A stretch of 29,432 nt of DNA from a virus. Below are positions 6,182 to 13,457 of the stretch, in pieces. The notes beneath the pieces were generated by a model, which saw nothing but the letters and a program-made list of their open reading frames with translations, ran no database searches and was not told where the DNA came from. Position numbers and translations under genes: made by a program. The stretch covers positions 1 through 29,432 of IMG/VR virus record IMGVR_UViG_3300042289_000372; one strand, 5' to 3'. Every line of letters starts with the position of its first letter. Within the stretch, counting starts at the first letter, position 1.

Positions 6182-7992
6182 CAGACGCCTATCAGACCGT
6201 CGTCGAATCGTTAGAACGTCACGGGCATCCATTAAACAGCCGTGGGCAGGCACGCTGCCCCGCACATGCCGACACCACACCCTCGTTATCAGTTACCCGC
6301 GCAGCGGATCGAGTGTTATTGCACTGTCATGCGGGCTGCACCGTCGACGCGGTATGCCAGGCAATCGGCTTACAGGCCCGCGACCTCTACAACCCCAAAC
6401 CCAGAGAAGCCGCCCCAGTGTTGACACACACCTACACGTACCGCAACACCGACGGCACCCCCGTCTACGAGAAACTCCGTTATCAGCCCAAAACGTTCAA
6501 ACAGCGTGCAATCATCAACGGCACCCACCGATGGGGACTACAAGGCGTCGACCGTGTCCTATACAACCTCGACAAGTTCGCCACCTGGGCAACAACCGGC
6601 AAACCCCTATTCGTTGTTGAAGGCGAACGCGACGCCGACACCCTCACCAAACACGGATATCAGGCCACCACGTTGACAGACGGCGCAGGCAAATGGAGAG
6701 GCGAATACACCCAGCAGATCACAGAGGCAGGGTTTGACTGGGTAGTAGTCATCGCCGACAACGACCAGCCAGGCCGCCAACACGCCGCCCACGTAGCCCG
6801 AGCGTTAGAGGCAGTAGGCATCGCGGTGACCGTCACGTTGCCAACGCATGGCAAGGACATCACAGATCAGATCTCAGAGTTGGGCGCCCTCAACCTGGCA
6901 GACGCGCTCGAGTATCCAACCGACTGGACTACGTGGGACCAGCTCGAGCAGCCTGACACCCTTGAGACAGTCGACGCGCTCGAGGACTCGAGCAGCTACA
7001 CCTGGATTGACATCTCCAGCTACCTCGACGGCACCGCACCCGACATCATCACCACAATCGGAGCAACCGACACAAACCCCCTACTATACCCCGGCCGCAT
7101 CCACACCATCGCCGGAGAGCCAGGCATGGGCAAAACGTGGATCGCCAACATCATCACGTCACAAGAACTCGCCGCCGGCAACACCGTCGCCTGGATCGAC
7201 CTAGAAGACAACCCTCAAACCCTGATCAAAAGGCTCCGACAGCTCGCCACCCCAAACCTCCACCTACTCAAATACGCCGACCCCCAGGCACGCGGCCAAA
7301 CCCTCAACTTGCACACCCAACTAGACGGCATCACGCTGATCGTCATCGACGCAATGGCCGAAATCGCCTCACAATTCGGCGCAGACCCCAACGACAACGC
7401 AGGCATCGCCCAAGTCATCACACAAGTCCTCAGGCCCCTCACAGCCGCCGGCGCAGCCCTCCTAATCATCGACCACGTATCCAAACAGACAGGCGAAAAC
7501 AACCGTTGGGCAATCGGCGCACAACACAAGCTCGCAGCCGTCGACGGAGCCGCCTACATCCTCGACACCGAAGAAGCCGTATCACGCGGACGCCAAACCA
7601 CGCTCAAGTTGAAGATTGCCAAAGACCGACCCGGCCACGTCGGACCCATGAAAACCTTGGCACGACTACTCCACGTGGCAGCAACCGAGTCAGGTGACAT
7701 CACCTGGCAATGGCAAACCCCCGAACCAGACACCCCCACAGCCCGCATCAACCGACGCCGCCACGACATCTACGAATACGTCGCCTCGTCCCTAGATCCT
7801 GTCTCACAACGCATGATCGAACGCGACATCAAAGGCAAACGCGAAGACATACGCGACGACGTAAGAGCACTCATAGCACACGGATACCTACACACAGAGA
7901 ACGGAACCCGAGGGTCAATGATGATAAAAACAGCCAAATATCTCGGCCCAAACAGTGACATAAGTCACAGCGACGAGGACGAAAATGTTTGA
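6178..7992 (+). CDS. Bifunctional DNA primase-helicase (zinc finger, TOPRIM, RecA-like ATPase)
   Basis: A 604-residue replication protein. Domain order: a CHC2-like zinc finger with C27, H30, C50 and C54; a TOPRIM fold with the catalytic Glu 148 (FVVEGERDAD) and the metal pair D194/D196 (VIADNDQPG); an acidic linker around 250-285; a RecA/RepA-like hexameric ATPase core with Walker A GEPGMGKT (313-320), Walker B LIVID (387-391) and a following His 433 (IDHVSKQTGE). The C-terminal 80 residues resemble a winged-helix region. It would unwind DNA and lay primers at the fork. No DNA polymerase was seen in the window, so host polymerase is probably recruited. It is the longest early gene and sits just before the repeat-rich whiB-like gene. 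Confidence 0.9.
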   Translation: MTDAYQTVVESLERHGHPLNSRGQARCPAHADTTPSLSVTRAADRVLLHCHAGCTVDAVCQAIGLQARDLYNPKPREAAPVLTHTYTYRNTDGTPVYEKLRYQPKTFKQRAIINGTHRWGLQGVDRVLYNLDKFATWATTGKPLFVVEGERDADTLTKHGYQATTLTDGAGKWRGEYTQQITEAGFDWVVVIADNDQPGRQHAAHVARALEAVGIAVTVTLPTHGKDITDQISELGALNLADALEYPTDWTTWDQLEQPDTLETVDALEDSSSYTWIDISSYLDGTAPDIITTIGATDTNPLLYPGRIHTIAGEPGMGKTWIANIITSQELAAGNTVAWIDLEDNPQTLIKRLRQLATPNLHLLKYADPQARGQTLNLHTQLDGITLIVIDAMAEIASQFGADPNDNAGIAQVITQVLRPLTAAGAALLIIDHVSKQTGENNRWAIGAQHKLAAVDGAAYILDTEEAVSRGRQTTLKLKIAKDRPGHVGPMKTLARLLHVAATESGDITWQWQTPEPDTPTARINRRRHDIYEYVASSLDPVSQRMIERDIKGKREDIRDDVRALIAHGYLHTENGTRGSMMIKTAKYLGPNSDISHSDEDENV

Positions 7993-8545
7993 CCGCGCCC
8001 CCGAAAATACGCGGGGCGCACTCGGGGCGCACTCGCGGGGCGCACTCGCGCACACCCGTCAAGTTGACCGCGCCCCCGCCCCCCCCTCTAGGGGGGGCGC
8101 GGCGCAGTCAACGGGCACGGCCAACAAACATAACGATCAAAAAGAAGTTCCACCGCGCCCCAGAAAATGGACACCACCCGCACCAAGAAAATATTTTCCC
8201 GTAGCCGACGGATGGCATCTGAAAGCGTCATGTCGAGGCATCGACGTCGAGCTGTTCTATCCCGACCAACCCGGCTTGCGTACTCCTGGATCGCGTAACC
8301 CGGCGAACCACACCGTCGACGTTATCCACAGCATGTGTCGGTCGTGTCCTGTCCGCGTTGACTGTCTCAACTCTGCGTTGAACGAACGTGAAGAACATGC
8401 GATCCGTGCCGGTGTTGAGTTCAACCAGCGTCACCACCGTCAGTGGGCGTACCGGGTAGCGGTCGCCCACAGCAAACAACCCAATCTTGCCCGACTCACC
8501 CACCATCTCGACAACCCACCGAAAGGCAAACCACGTGCGCTCTAA
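7985..8545 (+). CDS. WhiB-family iron-sulphur transcription regulator
   Basis: A 186-residue protein with the four WhiB cysteines: C83, then C118-x2-C121-x5-C127, which in the family bind a 4Fe-4S cluster and contact the sigma factor. Family members normally carry a G(V/I)WGG turn after the last Cys; here the matching stretch reads AIRAGVEF, so the Trp is missing. A basic region follows (RHHRQWAYR), suitable for DNA binding. The N-terminal 70 residues are low-complexity and are encoded by repeated GC-rich DNA; no in-frame start lies between the ATG at 7985 and the Cys region, so this leader must be translated. Overlaps the primase-helicase gene by 8 bases. Phage WhiB proteins are known to antagonise host WhiB regulators; that role here is inference. 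Confidence 0.85.
   Translation: MFDRAPENTRGALGAHSRGALAHTRQVDRAPAPPSRGGAAQSTGTANKHNDQKEVPPRPRKWTPPAPRKYFPVADGWHLKASCRGIDVELFYPDQPGLRTPGSRNPANHTVDVIHSMCRSCPVRVDCLNSALNEREEHAIRAGVEFNQRHHRQWAYRVAVAHSKQPNLARLTHHLDNPPKGKPRAL
7992..8198. repeat. GC-rich direct repeats, C/G hairpin and AT palindrome (iteron-like)
   Basis: Three copies of GGGGCGCACTCG lie at 8013-8024, 8024-8035 and 8037-8048. A second unit, ACCGCGCCCC followed by C/A and mostly GAAAAT, occurs at 7992-8008, 8067-8083 (tail diverged) and 8152-8168. Between them a hairpin of C8-TCTA-G7 spans 8079-8097. A perfect 12-base palindrome GAAAATATTTTC follows at 8187-8198. The set sits inside the first part of the whiB-like gene, right after the primase-helicase. 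Clustered direct repeats beside an AT-rich palindrome are typical of a replication origin, but no initiator binding site is known here. Confidence 0.5.
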
Positions 8546-9017
8546 GACCCGATCCGCCAAACAGATTGAGTTACGCATCCAATGGATCATCGCTGACCTG
8601 TCTAAGGCAGCGACGATTGCGCCTGACCGTCTGCAACGTCTGGCGGAATGGGAGTCTGACGGGCTTGCACGTCATGGTGAGCCTGGACCACACGCACCAG
8701 GCTCTATATCCGATCGGACGGGTATGGCGGCTGTGAACGCCACTACGAAGCCCAACGTTGACAACCTGAGGTCACGGCTAGAACGCGACCTGCGACGCCT
8801 CCACGCCGAAGTCAACAACCTTGTTGCCGAGTTAGACGGCCTGGCACCCGCCGCACACGTCGTATCACGAGGCGCATTTGTCCGCTGCGCCAACCATCAC
8901 GGCTGTGACAACCTCGCCACCTACTTTGTCAAAGACAAACGCGAACGCCGCTGCGCGACGTGTTATCAATACAGGGCACGCAACAACGGTAAGGATCGTG
9001 GCGCGCCAAGAACTTGA
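8535..9017 (+). CDS. Zinc-ribbon protein with coiled coil
   Basis: A 160-residue protein. GTG 8535 overlaps the whiB-like stop by 11 bases and has GAAAGG (8521-8526) upstream; an in-frame TTG at 8487 is less likely. The N-terminal half is helical (KQIELRIQWIIADLSKAA). A coiled coil spans roughly residues 75-102 (LRSRLERDLRRLHAEVNNL). The C-terminal part carries four Cys in two pairs, C118/C124 and C140-x2-C143 with basic residues between, which looks like a zinc ribbon. It may be a transcription factor or a nucleic-acid chaperone acting with the WhiB protein; the family is not recognised. It is the last gene before the early/late boundary. Confidence 0.65.
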   Translation: MRSKTRSAKQIELRIQWIIADLSKAATIAPDRLQRLAEWESDGLARHGEPGPHAPGSISDRTGMAAVNATTKPNVDNLRSRLERDLRRLHAEVNNLVAELDGLAPAAHVVSRGAFVRCANHHGCDNLATYFVKDKRERRCATCYQYRARNNGKDRGAPRT

Positions 9018-9042
9018 CAGCCCCGCCCCCACCTGATAAATA
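9014..9042 (+). promoter_or_regulatory. Candidate sigma70-type promoter for the late genes
   Basis: TTGACA at 9014-9019 matches the -35 consensus exactly and lies 17 bases before TAAATA (9037-9042), a moderate -10. TACATT at 9041-9046 is another -10 candidate but at 21-base spacing. The TTGACA overlaps the stop codon of the zinc-ribbon gene. This is the best promoter candidate in the window and sits where transcription of the packaging and virion genes would be expected to begin. Confidence 0.45.
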
Positions 9043-9055
9043 CATTAGGTAGCCT

Positions 9056-9071
9056 CGGCATTTCTGTGCCG
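9056..9071 (+). other. Small leader hairpin
   Basis: CGGCA (9056-9060) pairs with TGCCG (9067-9071) around a 6-base loop TTTCTG, and TCCCCCCTT follows. It would be close to the 5' end of a transcript from the promoter candidate just upstream. Too short for a terminator; possibly a 5' stabiliser. Confidence 0.25.
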
Positions 9072-9106
9072 TCCCCCCTTATCGACCCAGCCCCGGCGGT
9101 CAACAT

Positions 9107-9355
9107 ATGCCTACACAGGCGGGCGACCCGCGTAAGACTTCACGCTGGCAACGGATACGCAAACAGATACTTGTCGAGAACGACATTTGCTGGTTGTGTG
9201 GGCATCCCGGTGCTGACTCGGTGGATCATGTGGTGCCTATCCGTAAGGGTGGCGAGGCGTACGACCTAGCGAACCTGCGACCAGCACACTTCAGCTGCAA
9301 CAGCAGGAAAAAAGACAGGGCTATTCAGCCAAACCATACGTCGCGGCTCTGGTAA
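9107..9355 (+). CDS. HNH endonuclease, packaging-associated
   Basis: An 82-residue compact HNH nuclease. C28-x2-C31 (CWLCG) and C64 with a nearby residue form the structural zinc site; the catalytic core is D40-H41 (VDHVVPIRKGG), N56 (LANLRP) and H61 (AHFSCNSRKK). This arrangement matches the small HNH proteins next to terminase genes in HK97-type phages, which are known there to work with the terminase at the cohesive-end site. Its place directly before the small terminase gene and the inverted-repeat cluster supports that role. The gene is not overlapped by neighbours, so it is not a typical homing insertion inside another gene. Confidence 0.88.
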   Translation: MPTQAGDPRKTSRWQRIRKQILVENDICWLCGHPGADSVDHVVPIRKGGEAYDLANLRPAHFSCNSRKKDRAIQPNHTSRLW

Positions 9356-9361
9356 CCGAAT

Positions 9362-9415
9362 CCAGGGTGTTTGTCCTGGTCAGGGCTTTTTTAGGTGACC
9401 AGGGTCTCCAGACCC
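9362..9415. other. Nested inverted repeats between HNH and terminase (possible cos or attenuator)
   Basis: Three dyads overlap. CCAGG 9362-9366 pairs with CCTGG 9375-9379. CCTGGTCA 9375-9382 pairs perfectly with TGACCAGG 9396-9403 around a loop holding six T. GGGTC 9403-9407 region pairs with GACCC 9411-9415 around TCCA. The first two share CCTGG and cannot form together, as in an attenuator. Phages of this layout often have their cohesive-end site between HNH and small terminase genes, so this could also be the terminase binding or nicking region. The 9356-9526 gap holds nothing else recognisable except the terminase ribosome binding site. Confidence 0.4.
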
Positions 9416-9526
9416 CGCACGCTTTGTCGGGATGATTTCTCTCTCAGGGTTTGTGGGGGGATTTGGTTGGCTGGCAGTGGTGCCTGTGGTGCTCTGTGGG
9501 CGTCGATTTTTGAGGGTGGGCCTGTT

Positions 9527-9847
9527 GTGGCGTCGAAAAGTGGAAAGCCTGTTAGTGACGATCCTGAGGGAAGCGAAATAAGTGTCGGTCAGGGGCCTGT
9601 TTCGGCGGCTACGGCTGAGCTTGTTGGGTCGTTGAAGAAGCAGGGTTTGTTGACTGACCAGTTGGCTCCGTTGGCGGCTAGCGCGCTGGTGCTGGCTGCG
9701 ACGTTGGATGCGGGTGCGGGTTTGGCGGTTGCGGCGGTTGCTCGTGAGCATCGGGCGTTGGTGGCGGCGTTGTCGTCTCAGATTGAGGTTGTGAGTGACG
9801 GTTTCGACGATTTCCTTAACGGACTGTCCGCCCCGCTTCGCGACTAG
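9527..9847 (+). CDS. terS: Terminase small subunit
   Basis: A 106-residue protein from GTG 9527, preceded by GAGGGTGG (9512-9519). The frame is open back to 9395 but that part reads as non-protein-like and crosses the inverted repeats. The sequence is helical: an N-terminal segment TAELVGSLKKQGLLTDQLAP, then a long Ala-rich helix pair suitable for ring oligomerisation (LAASALVLAATLDAG, VAAVAREHRALVAALSSQ). These match the short actinophage small terminases, which recognise the packaging site and load the large subunit. The call rests also on position before the large subunit; the two overlap by 53 bases in different frames. Confidence 0.7.
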   Translation: MASKSGKPVSDDPEGSEISVGQGPVSAATAELVGSLKKQGLLTDQLAPLAASALVLAATLDAGAGLAVAAVAREHRALVAALSSQIEVVSDGFDDFLNGLSAPLRD

Positions 9848-11225
9848 GCGGCGTTTGGAGCGTCGGACATATGGTGGTGCGGTTGCTCAGATTGCGACGG
9901 TGCTTGGTACTCCACTTGACCCGTGGCAACGGTATGTCGCTGATGTTGCGTTAGAGGTTGATGGTGATGGGCGGCTCTGTTATCGCGACGTAATTTTTAC
10001 GGTGCCGCGTCAGTCGGGTAAGTCGACGCTGATCTTGCCGGTGATGGTGCATCGTGCGGTTGGGTTTCCTGACAGGCAGAAAATCACTTATACGGCGCAG
10101 ACCAGGAATGATGCGCGCAAAAAGTGGATTGAAGAATACCTTTACCGGTTGCAGCGTTCGCCGTTCAAGTCAAAGTTTCAGACTCGGTTGGCTAATGGTG
10201 GCGAGTCGATCCTTTGGGATAACGGGTCGATGCAAGACTTGTTGGCTACGCGCCGGGATTCGGGTCACGGTTTCACGTTGGACCTTGGTGTTGTTGACGA
10301 GGCGTTCGCGCTCTATGACGACCGTGTTGAACAGGCGATGAAGCCTGCGATGGTGACGCGGCTGATGGCGCAGATGTGGATTACGTCAACGGCTGGTGAT
10401 GAGCAGTCCACGTGGTTGCGGTCAAAGATTGAGCTTGGCCGTGAGGCTGTTGAGGCTGATTCTGGTGGCGGGGTTGCATTCTTTGAGTGGTCGGCTCCTG
10501 ATGATGCTGACCCTGATGATGAGGCGACGTGGCGTGGGTGTATGCCTGCGTTGGGGTCGCGTGTGTCGGTGGATACGATCCGGTCTGAGCGTCAGTCGTT
10601 GCCGGATTCGGTGTTTCGTCGTGCGTATCTGAATCAGTGGCCGGTGGCCCGTCATGAGTCGGTATTCGCCGAATCTGACTGGGTCAAATGTGAGGATAAG
10701 AAGTCGGCGCTGGTTGGCACGGTTGGGTTTGCGGTTGATATGACGCCGGACCGGTCGTCGGCTGCGATCGGCGTTTTCGGTTTGAATGCGGCTGGCCGGT
10801 CGCACGGTGAGGTTGTTGATAAGCGTGATGGTACGGCGTGGGTTACGGATCGTCTGGTTGAGCTTGCGTCTCGTTGGTCTGCGTCTGTCGGCATTGATCC
10901 GGTTGGGCCTGCGTCGTCGCTGATTGAACCGTTACGTCAGCGTGGTGTTGACGTGATTGTGATTGGCCTGCGTGAGCATGCGCAGGCTGCGGGTTTCTTG
11001 TTTGATGCGGTGCGTAATGGTGAGTTTGTGCATATTGGTCAGCCGTTGTTGACGGAGTCGGCTTTGTCTGCTCGTCAACGGCAGGTTGGTGATGTGTGGT
11101 TGTGGGCGCGTGGTAAGGGTGGCGTTGACGTGTCTCCGTTGGTGTCGGTGACGTTGGCGTCTCGTGTGTTTCAGATTGCGTCCCGTGGCGGACCTGAGGT
11201 TGAGGATTTGTCGTTTGTCTGGTAG
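9795..11225 (+). CDS. terL: Terminase large subunit
   Basis: A 476-residue packaging motor. The ATPase half has Walker A PRQSGKST (71-78), Walker B LGVVDEA (164-170, catalytic D168-E169) and the coupling motif TSTAG (197-201). The nuclease half starts with GFAVDMTPDRSSAAI (metal-site Asp 315) and continues with SVGIDPVGP, consistent with the RNase H-like nuclease that cuts concatemers. Length is normal for the family. The GTG start at 9795 lies inside the small-subunit gene; TTG 9855 is a later alternative that would still keep all motifs. Confidence 0.95.
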   Translation: MTVSTISLTDCPPRFATRRRLERRTYGGAVAQIATVLGTPLDPWQRYVADVALEVDGDGRLCYRDVIFTVPRQSGKSTLILPVMVHRAVGFPDRQKITYTAQTRNDARKKWIEEYLYRLQRSPFKSKFQTRLANGGESILWDNGSMQDLLATRRDSGHGFTLDLGVVDEAFALYDDRVEQAMKPAMVTRLMAQMWITSTAGDEQSTWLRSKIELGREAVEADSGGGVAFFEWSAPDDADPDDEATWRGCMPALGSRVSVDTIRSERQSLPDSVFRRAYLNQWPVARHESVFAESDWVKCEDKKSALVGTVGFAVDMTPDRSSAAIGVFGLNAAGRSHGEVVDKRDGTAWVTDRLVELASRWSASVGIDPVGPASSLIEPLRQRGVDVIVIGLREHAQAAGFLFDAVRNGEFVHIGQPLLTESALSARQRQVGDVWLWARGKGGVDVSPLVSVTLASRVFQIASRGGPEVEDLSFVW

Positions 11226-11229
11226 CCGT

Positions 11230-11361
11230 GTGAACAGGTTTGAGGTTGTGGAGCTTGTTGGCGTCCTACTGGTTGCAATCGGCTTGGGCCTGATTTTTGC
11301 GCCGCTGTTTCTGATTGTTCTGGGTGTTGCGTTGACTGTGATTGGTTGGGTGAAGTCATGA
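11230..11361 (+). CDS. Very small hydrophobic membrane protein
   Basis: A 43-residue protein from GTG 11230, ending in ATGA with the portal start at 11358. Almost the whole chain is hydrophobic: residues 6-40 form one long or two close helices (VGVLLVAIGLGLIFAP, LFLIVLGVALTVIGW) split at Ala-Pro. Only the ends are charged. It sits between large terminase and portal, an unusual place for a membrane protein; a similar tiny gene in other phages is often left unannotated. Function unknown. Confidence 0.55.
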   Translation: MNRFEVVELVGVLLVAIGLGLIFAPLFLIVLGVALTVIGWVKS

Positions 11362-12632
11362 GTCTGTTTCGTCGTGACCAGCCTGTAGAACGTAGTTTTA
11401 CGATGCAGCAGTTGGGTGCTCAGATGGCGACGATTGCCAGGTCTAATCCTGGGGTTGTGACGCAAGAGTCGGCGTTGAAGAATGCGGCCGTGTTTTGTGC
11501 GGTGGACTTGTTAGCGTCGTCTGCGGCTGAACTGCCTGTTGACGCGGTGCGGGTTATGTCGGCTGATCGTTCGCCTGTGTCGCCTGCACCTCGGCTTGTC
11601 TCTGATCCGTCTGGCCTGGTTGAGCCTGACGTCTGGGTGTACCAGTTGGTGCATTCGATGGCGACTGATGGTAATGCGTTCGGCAAGATTGTTGCGGTTG
11701 ATGGGGCTGGCTATCCGACGCAGATTGAGACGTTGCATCCGTCGACGGTGACGAATCGTCGCACTGAGGACGGTGTGGCTGCGGTTGACGTTGAAGGCAA
11801 GTCGATGTTGCGTTATCCGTTTGGCGACCTGTTTCATATCCCCGGCAAGATGGTGCAGGCAGGTTCCCCGTTTGGTCTGTCGCCGGTTGAGCAGGCGTCT
11901 AATTCGATTGCTGCATCTCAGTATGCGGAACGTTTCGGTGTGAACTTTTTTGCTGACGGCGCACATCCAACAACGTATGTGTCCGCTGCTGAGGGTGTTG
12001 ATCAGGCTAAGGCCGAGACGTTGAAAGCGCGGATCTTGGAGGCGACACGCGGTAACCGTGAGCCGCTGATCTTGGGTTCAAACTTTGACCTGAAACAGAT
12101 ACAGACAAACCCGGATGACTCACAGTTCATCGACCTGTTGCGTTTTGAAATTGAGCAGGTTTCACGTTTCTGGCGGGTGCCACCGTCCATGATTTATGCG
12201 GCTGTGTCGGGCCAGGCTGTCACCTACTCGAACGTCAGCCAGGGTGACCTTCAATACTTGAAGCATTCGTTGCAGGGTTATCTGTCACGTATTGAGCGTG
12301 CCTGGTCGCGGATGCTGCCAGATCGGATCGTTGTCAAGTTCAACCTGAACGCTCTGTTGCGTTCTGATGTTGAGACACGTAACAAGGTTTACGACATGCG
12401 GTTGAAGAACGGCTCAATGACCGTTAACGAGGTTCGTGCGTTGGAGGATGAGCCGCCGCTTCCCGAACTGTCTGACATCAGCGCACGTGAGTTGGCCGAG
12501 ATTGTGCAGAAGGTTTATCTGGGTGTTGATGTTGTTCTGACTTCTGATGAGGCCCGCGAGATTGTGAACCGTGCGGGTGCTGGTCTGCCAATTCCTGGCG
12601 GGATTGTCCCGGCCGCTAAACCAAATCTGTAG
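11358..12632 (+). CDS. Portal protein (HK97 type)
   Basis: A 424-residue portal, the dodecameric ring through which DNA enters the head. Typical HK97-portal features are the N-terminal stretch with TQESALKNAAVFCAVDLL (near residue 39), the helix ending SSAAELPVDAVRV, the GxPFGLSPVE segment, and the crown motif WRVPPSMIYAA followed by YSNVSQGDLQYLKHSLQGY. The C-terminal part contains GSMTVNEVRALEDEPPL, standard in this family. The ATG at 11358 overlaps the preceding stop and is preferred over the in-frame TTG at 11346. Confidence 0.93.
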   Translation: MSLFRRDQPVERSFTMQQLGAQMATIARSNPGVVTQESALKNAAVFCAVDLLASSAAELPVDAVRVMSADRSPVSPAPRLVSDPSGLVEPDVWVYQLVHSMATDGNAFGKIVAVDGAGYPTQIETLHPSTVTNRRTEDGVAAVDVEGKSMLRYPFGDLFHIPGKMVQAGSPFGLSPVEQASNSIAASQYAERFGVNFFADGAHPTTYVSAAEGVDQAKAETLKARILEATRGNREPLILGSNFDLKQIQTNPDDSQFIDLLRFEIEQVSRFWRVPPSMIYAAVSGQAVTYSNVSQGDLQYLKHSLQGYLSRIERAWSRMLPDRIVVKFNLNALLRSDVETRNKVYDMRLKNGSMTVNEVRALEDEPPLPELSDISARELAEIVQKVYLGVDVVLTSDEAREIVNRAGAGLPIPGGIVPAAKPNL

Positions 12633-12650
12633 CCCTCGGAGGGTTTCTTT

Positions 12651-13457
12651 ATGACCACACAACTGATTGACGTACCTCGGGACAACCTGTTTCGTGGTCT
12701 GACTGAAACTCCGATTGAGCTGCGTGACGGTGAGCAGTCTGACGGCACGACCATGTTTGGTCATTTCACAAAGTTTGAGGCGTGGACTGAGATCGACTCG
12801 TGGTATGAGGGCCGCTTCTTGGAGCGTTTCGTCCCTGGGTCGTTTAAGAAAACAATTAACGAGTCGCGTGACCGTGTGCGCGTCCAATACGACCACGGCT
12901 ACGACGTGTTTGTTGGGTCAGCGATCCTTGGTCCGATCGACGTCCTACGTGATGAAGAGGACGGCGTCTACTACGAAGTCCCGTTGCTGGACACGGACTA
13001 CAACCGTGACCGGATTCTGCCGATGTTGCGTGGCCAGTTGATGACTGGTGACAAGGCCGGCAGTGTCTTGGGTGCGTCGCACCGTTTCCGTGTGGTGAAA
13101 GAGGAGTGGGTTGAGCCGTCTAAGGCGACGGATTACAACCCTGAAAAGTTGCCTGAGCGGACGATCCGTGAGGCCTCACTCTACGAGTTTGGGCCGGTTG
13201 CGTTTCCGGCTCAGCGTGCCGCCACGTCTGGTGTGCGTTCTATTTCTCTGACAGATCATTTCAACGAGTTGGCGTTGGTCCGTAGTGGCCGTGCGCAACG
13301 TGCGGTTGAACGTCTGTCGTCCCTGATCCTGCCAGCCGCCTCGGGCACTGGAAGCGAACAAGAAGTCGAGCCGCTTGCAGAGCACTCGCCACGTCAAACG
13401 TCTGTTGCGTTTGCCCGTGCCCAACTTGAAATCCTAAAGACTCGAAAGGTCCACTAA
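12651..13457 (+). CDS. Prohead maturation protease (HK97, peptidase S78)
   Basis: A 268-residue serine protease of the herpesvirus-assemblin fold that removes the capsid delta domain during maturation. Family signs: the N-terminal barrel FGHFTKFEAWTEIDS, then FLERFVPGSFKKT; catalytic His 82 in VQYDHGYD; the Ser segment LGASHRFRV (Ser 143, with Ser 138 as the alternative); and the final core REASLYEFGPVAFPAQ. The C-terminal 60 residues are a charged tail probably used to enter the prohead. A strong ribosome binding site, GGAGG (12637-12641), precedes ATG 12651. Confidence 0.92.
   Translation: MTTQLIDVPRDNLFRGLTETPIELRDGEQSDGTTMFGHFTKFEAWTEIDSWYEGRFLERFVPGSFKKTINESRDRVRVQYDHGYDVFVGSAILGPIDVLRDEEDGVYYEVPLLDTDYNRDRILPMLRGQLMTGDKAGSVLGASHRFRVVKEEWVEPSKATDYNPEKLPERTIREASLYEFGPVAFPAQRAATSGVRSISLTDHFNELALVRSGRAQRAVERLSSLILPAASGTGSEQEVEPLAEHSPRQTSVAFARAQLEILKTRKVH

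Noticed and set aside
7137-7697. 186-codon plus-strand frame inside the primase-helicase gene
   Set aside because: Composition is almost only Arg, Pro, His, Thr and Gln, the usual shadow of C-rich coding DNA; the overlapping frame carries the Walker motifs.
9107-9355. HNH homing endonuclease insertion
   Set aside because: It is short, lacks extra DNA-binding repeats, interrupts no gene and sits in the standard place of packaging-associated HNH proteins.
9395-9526. Longer N-terminus for the small terminase subunit
   Set aside because: The extra 44 residues are Cys/Gly/Trp-rich and unlike a terminase, they would be encoded by the hairpin cluster, and GTG 9527 has a better ribosome binding site.
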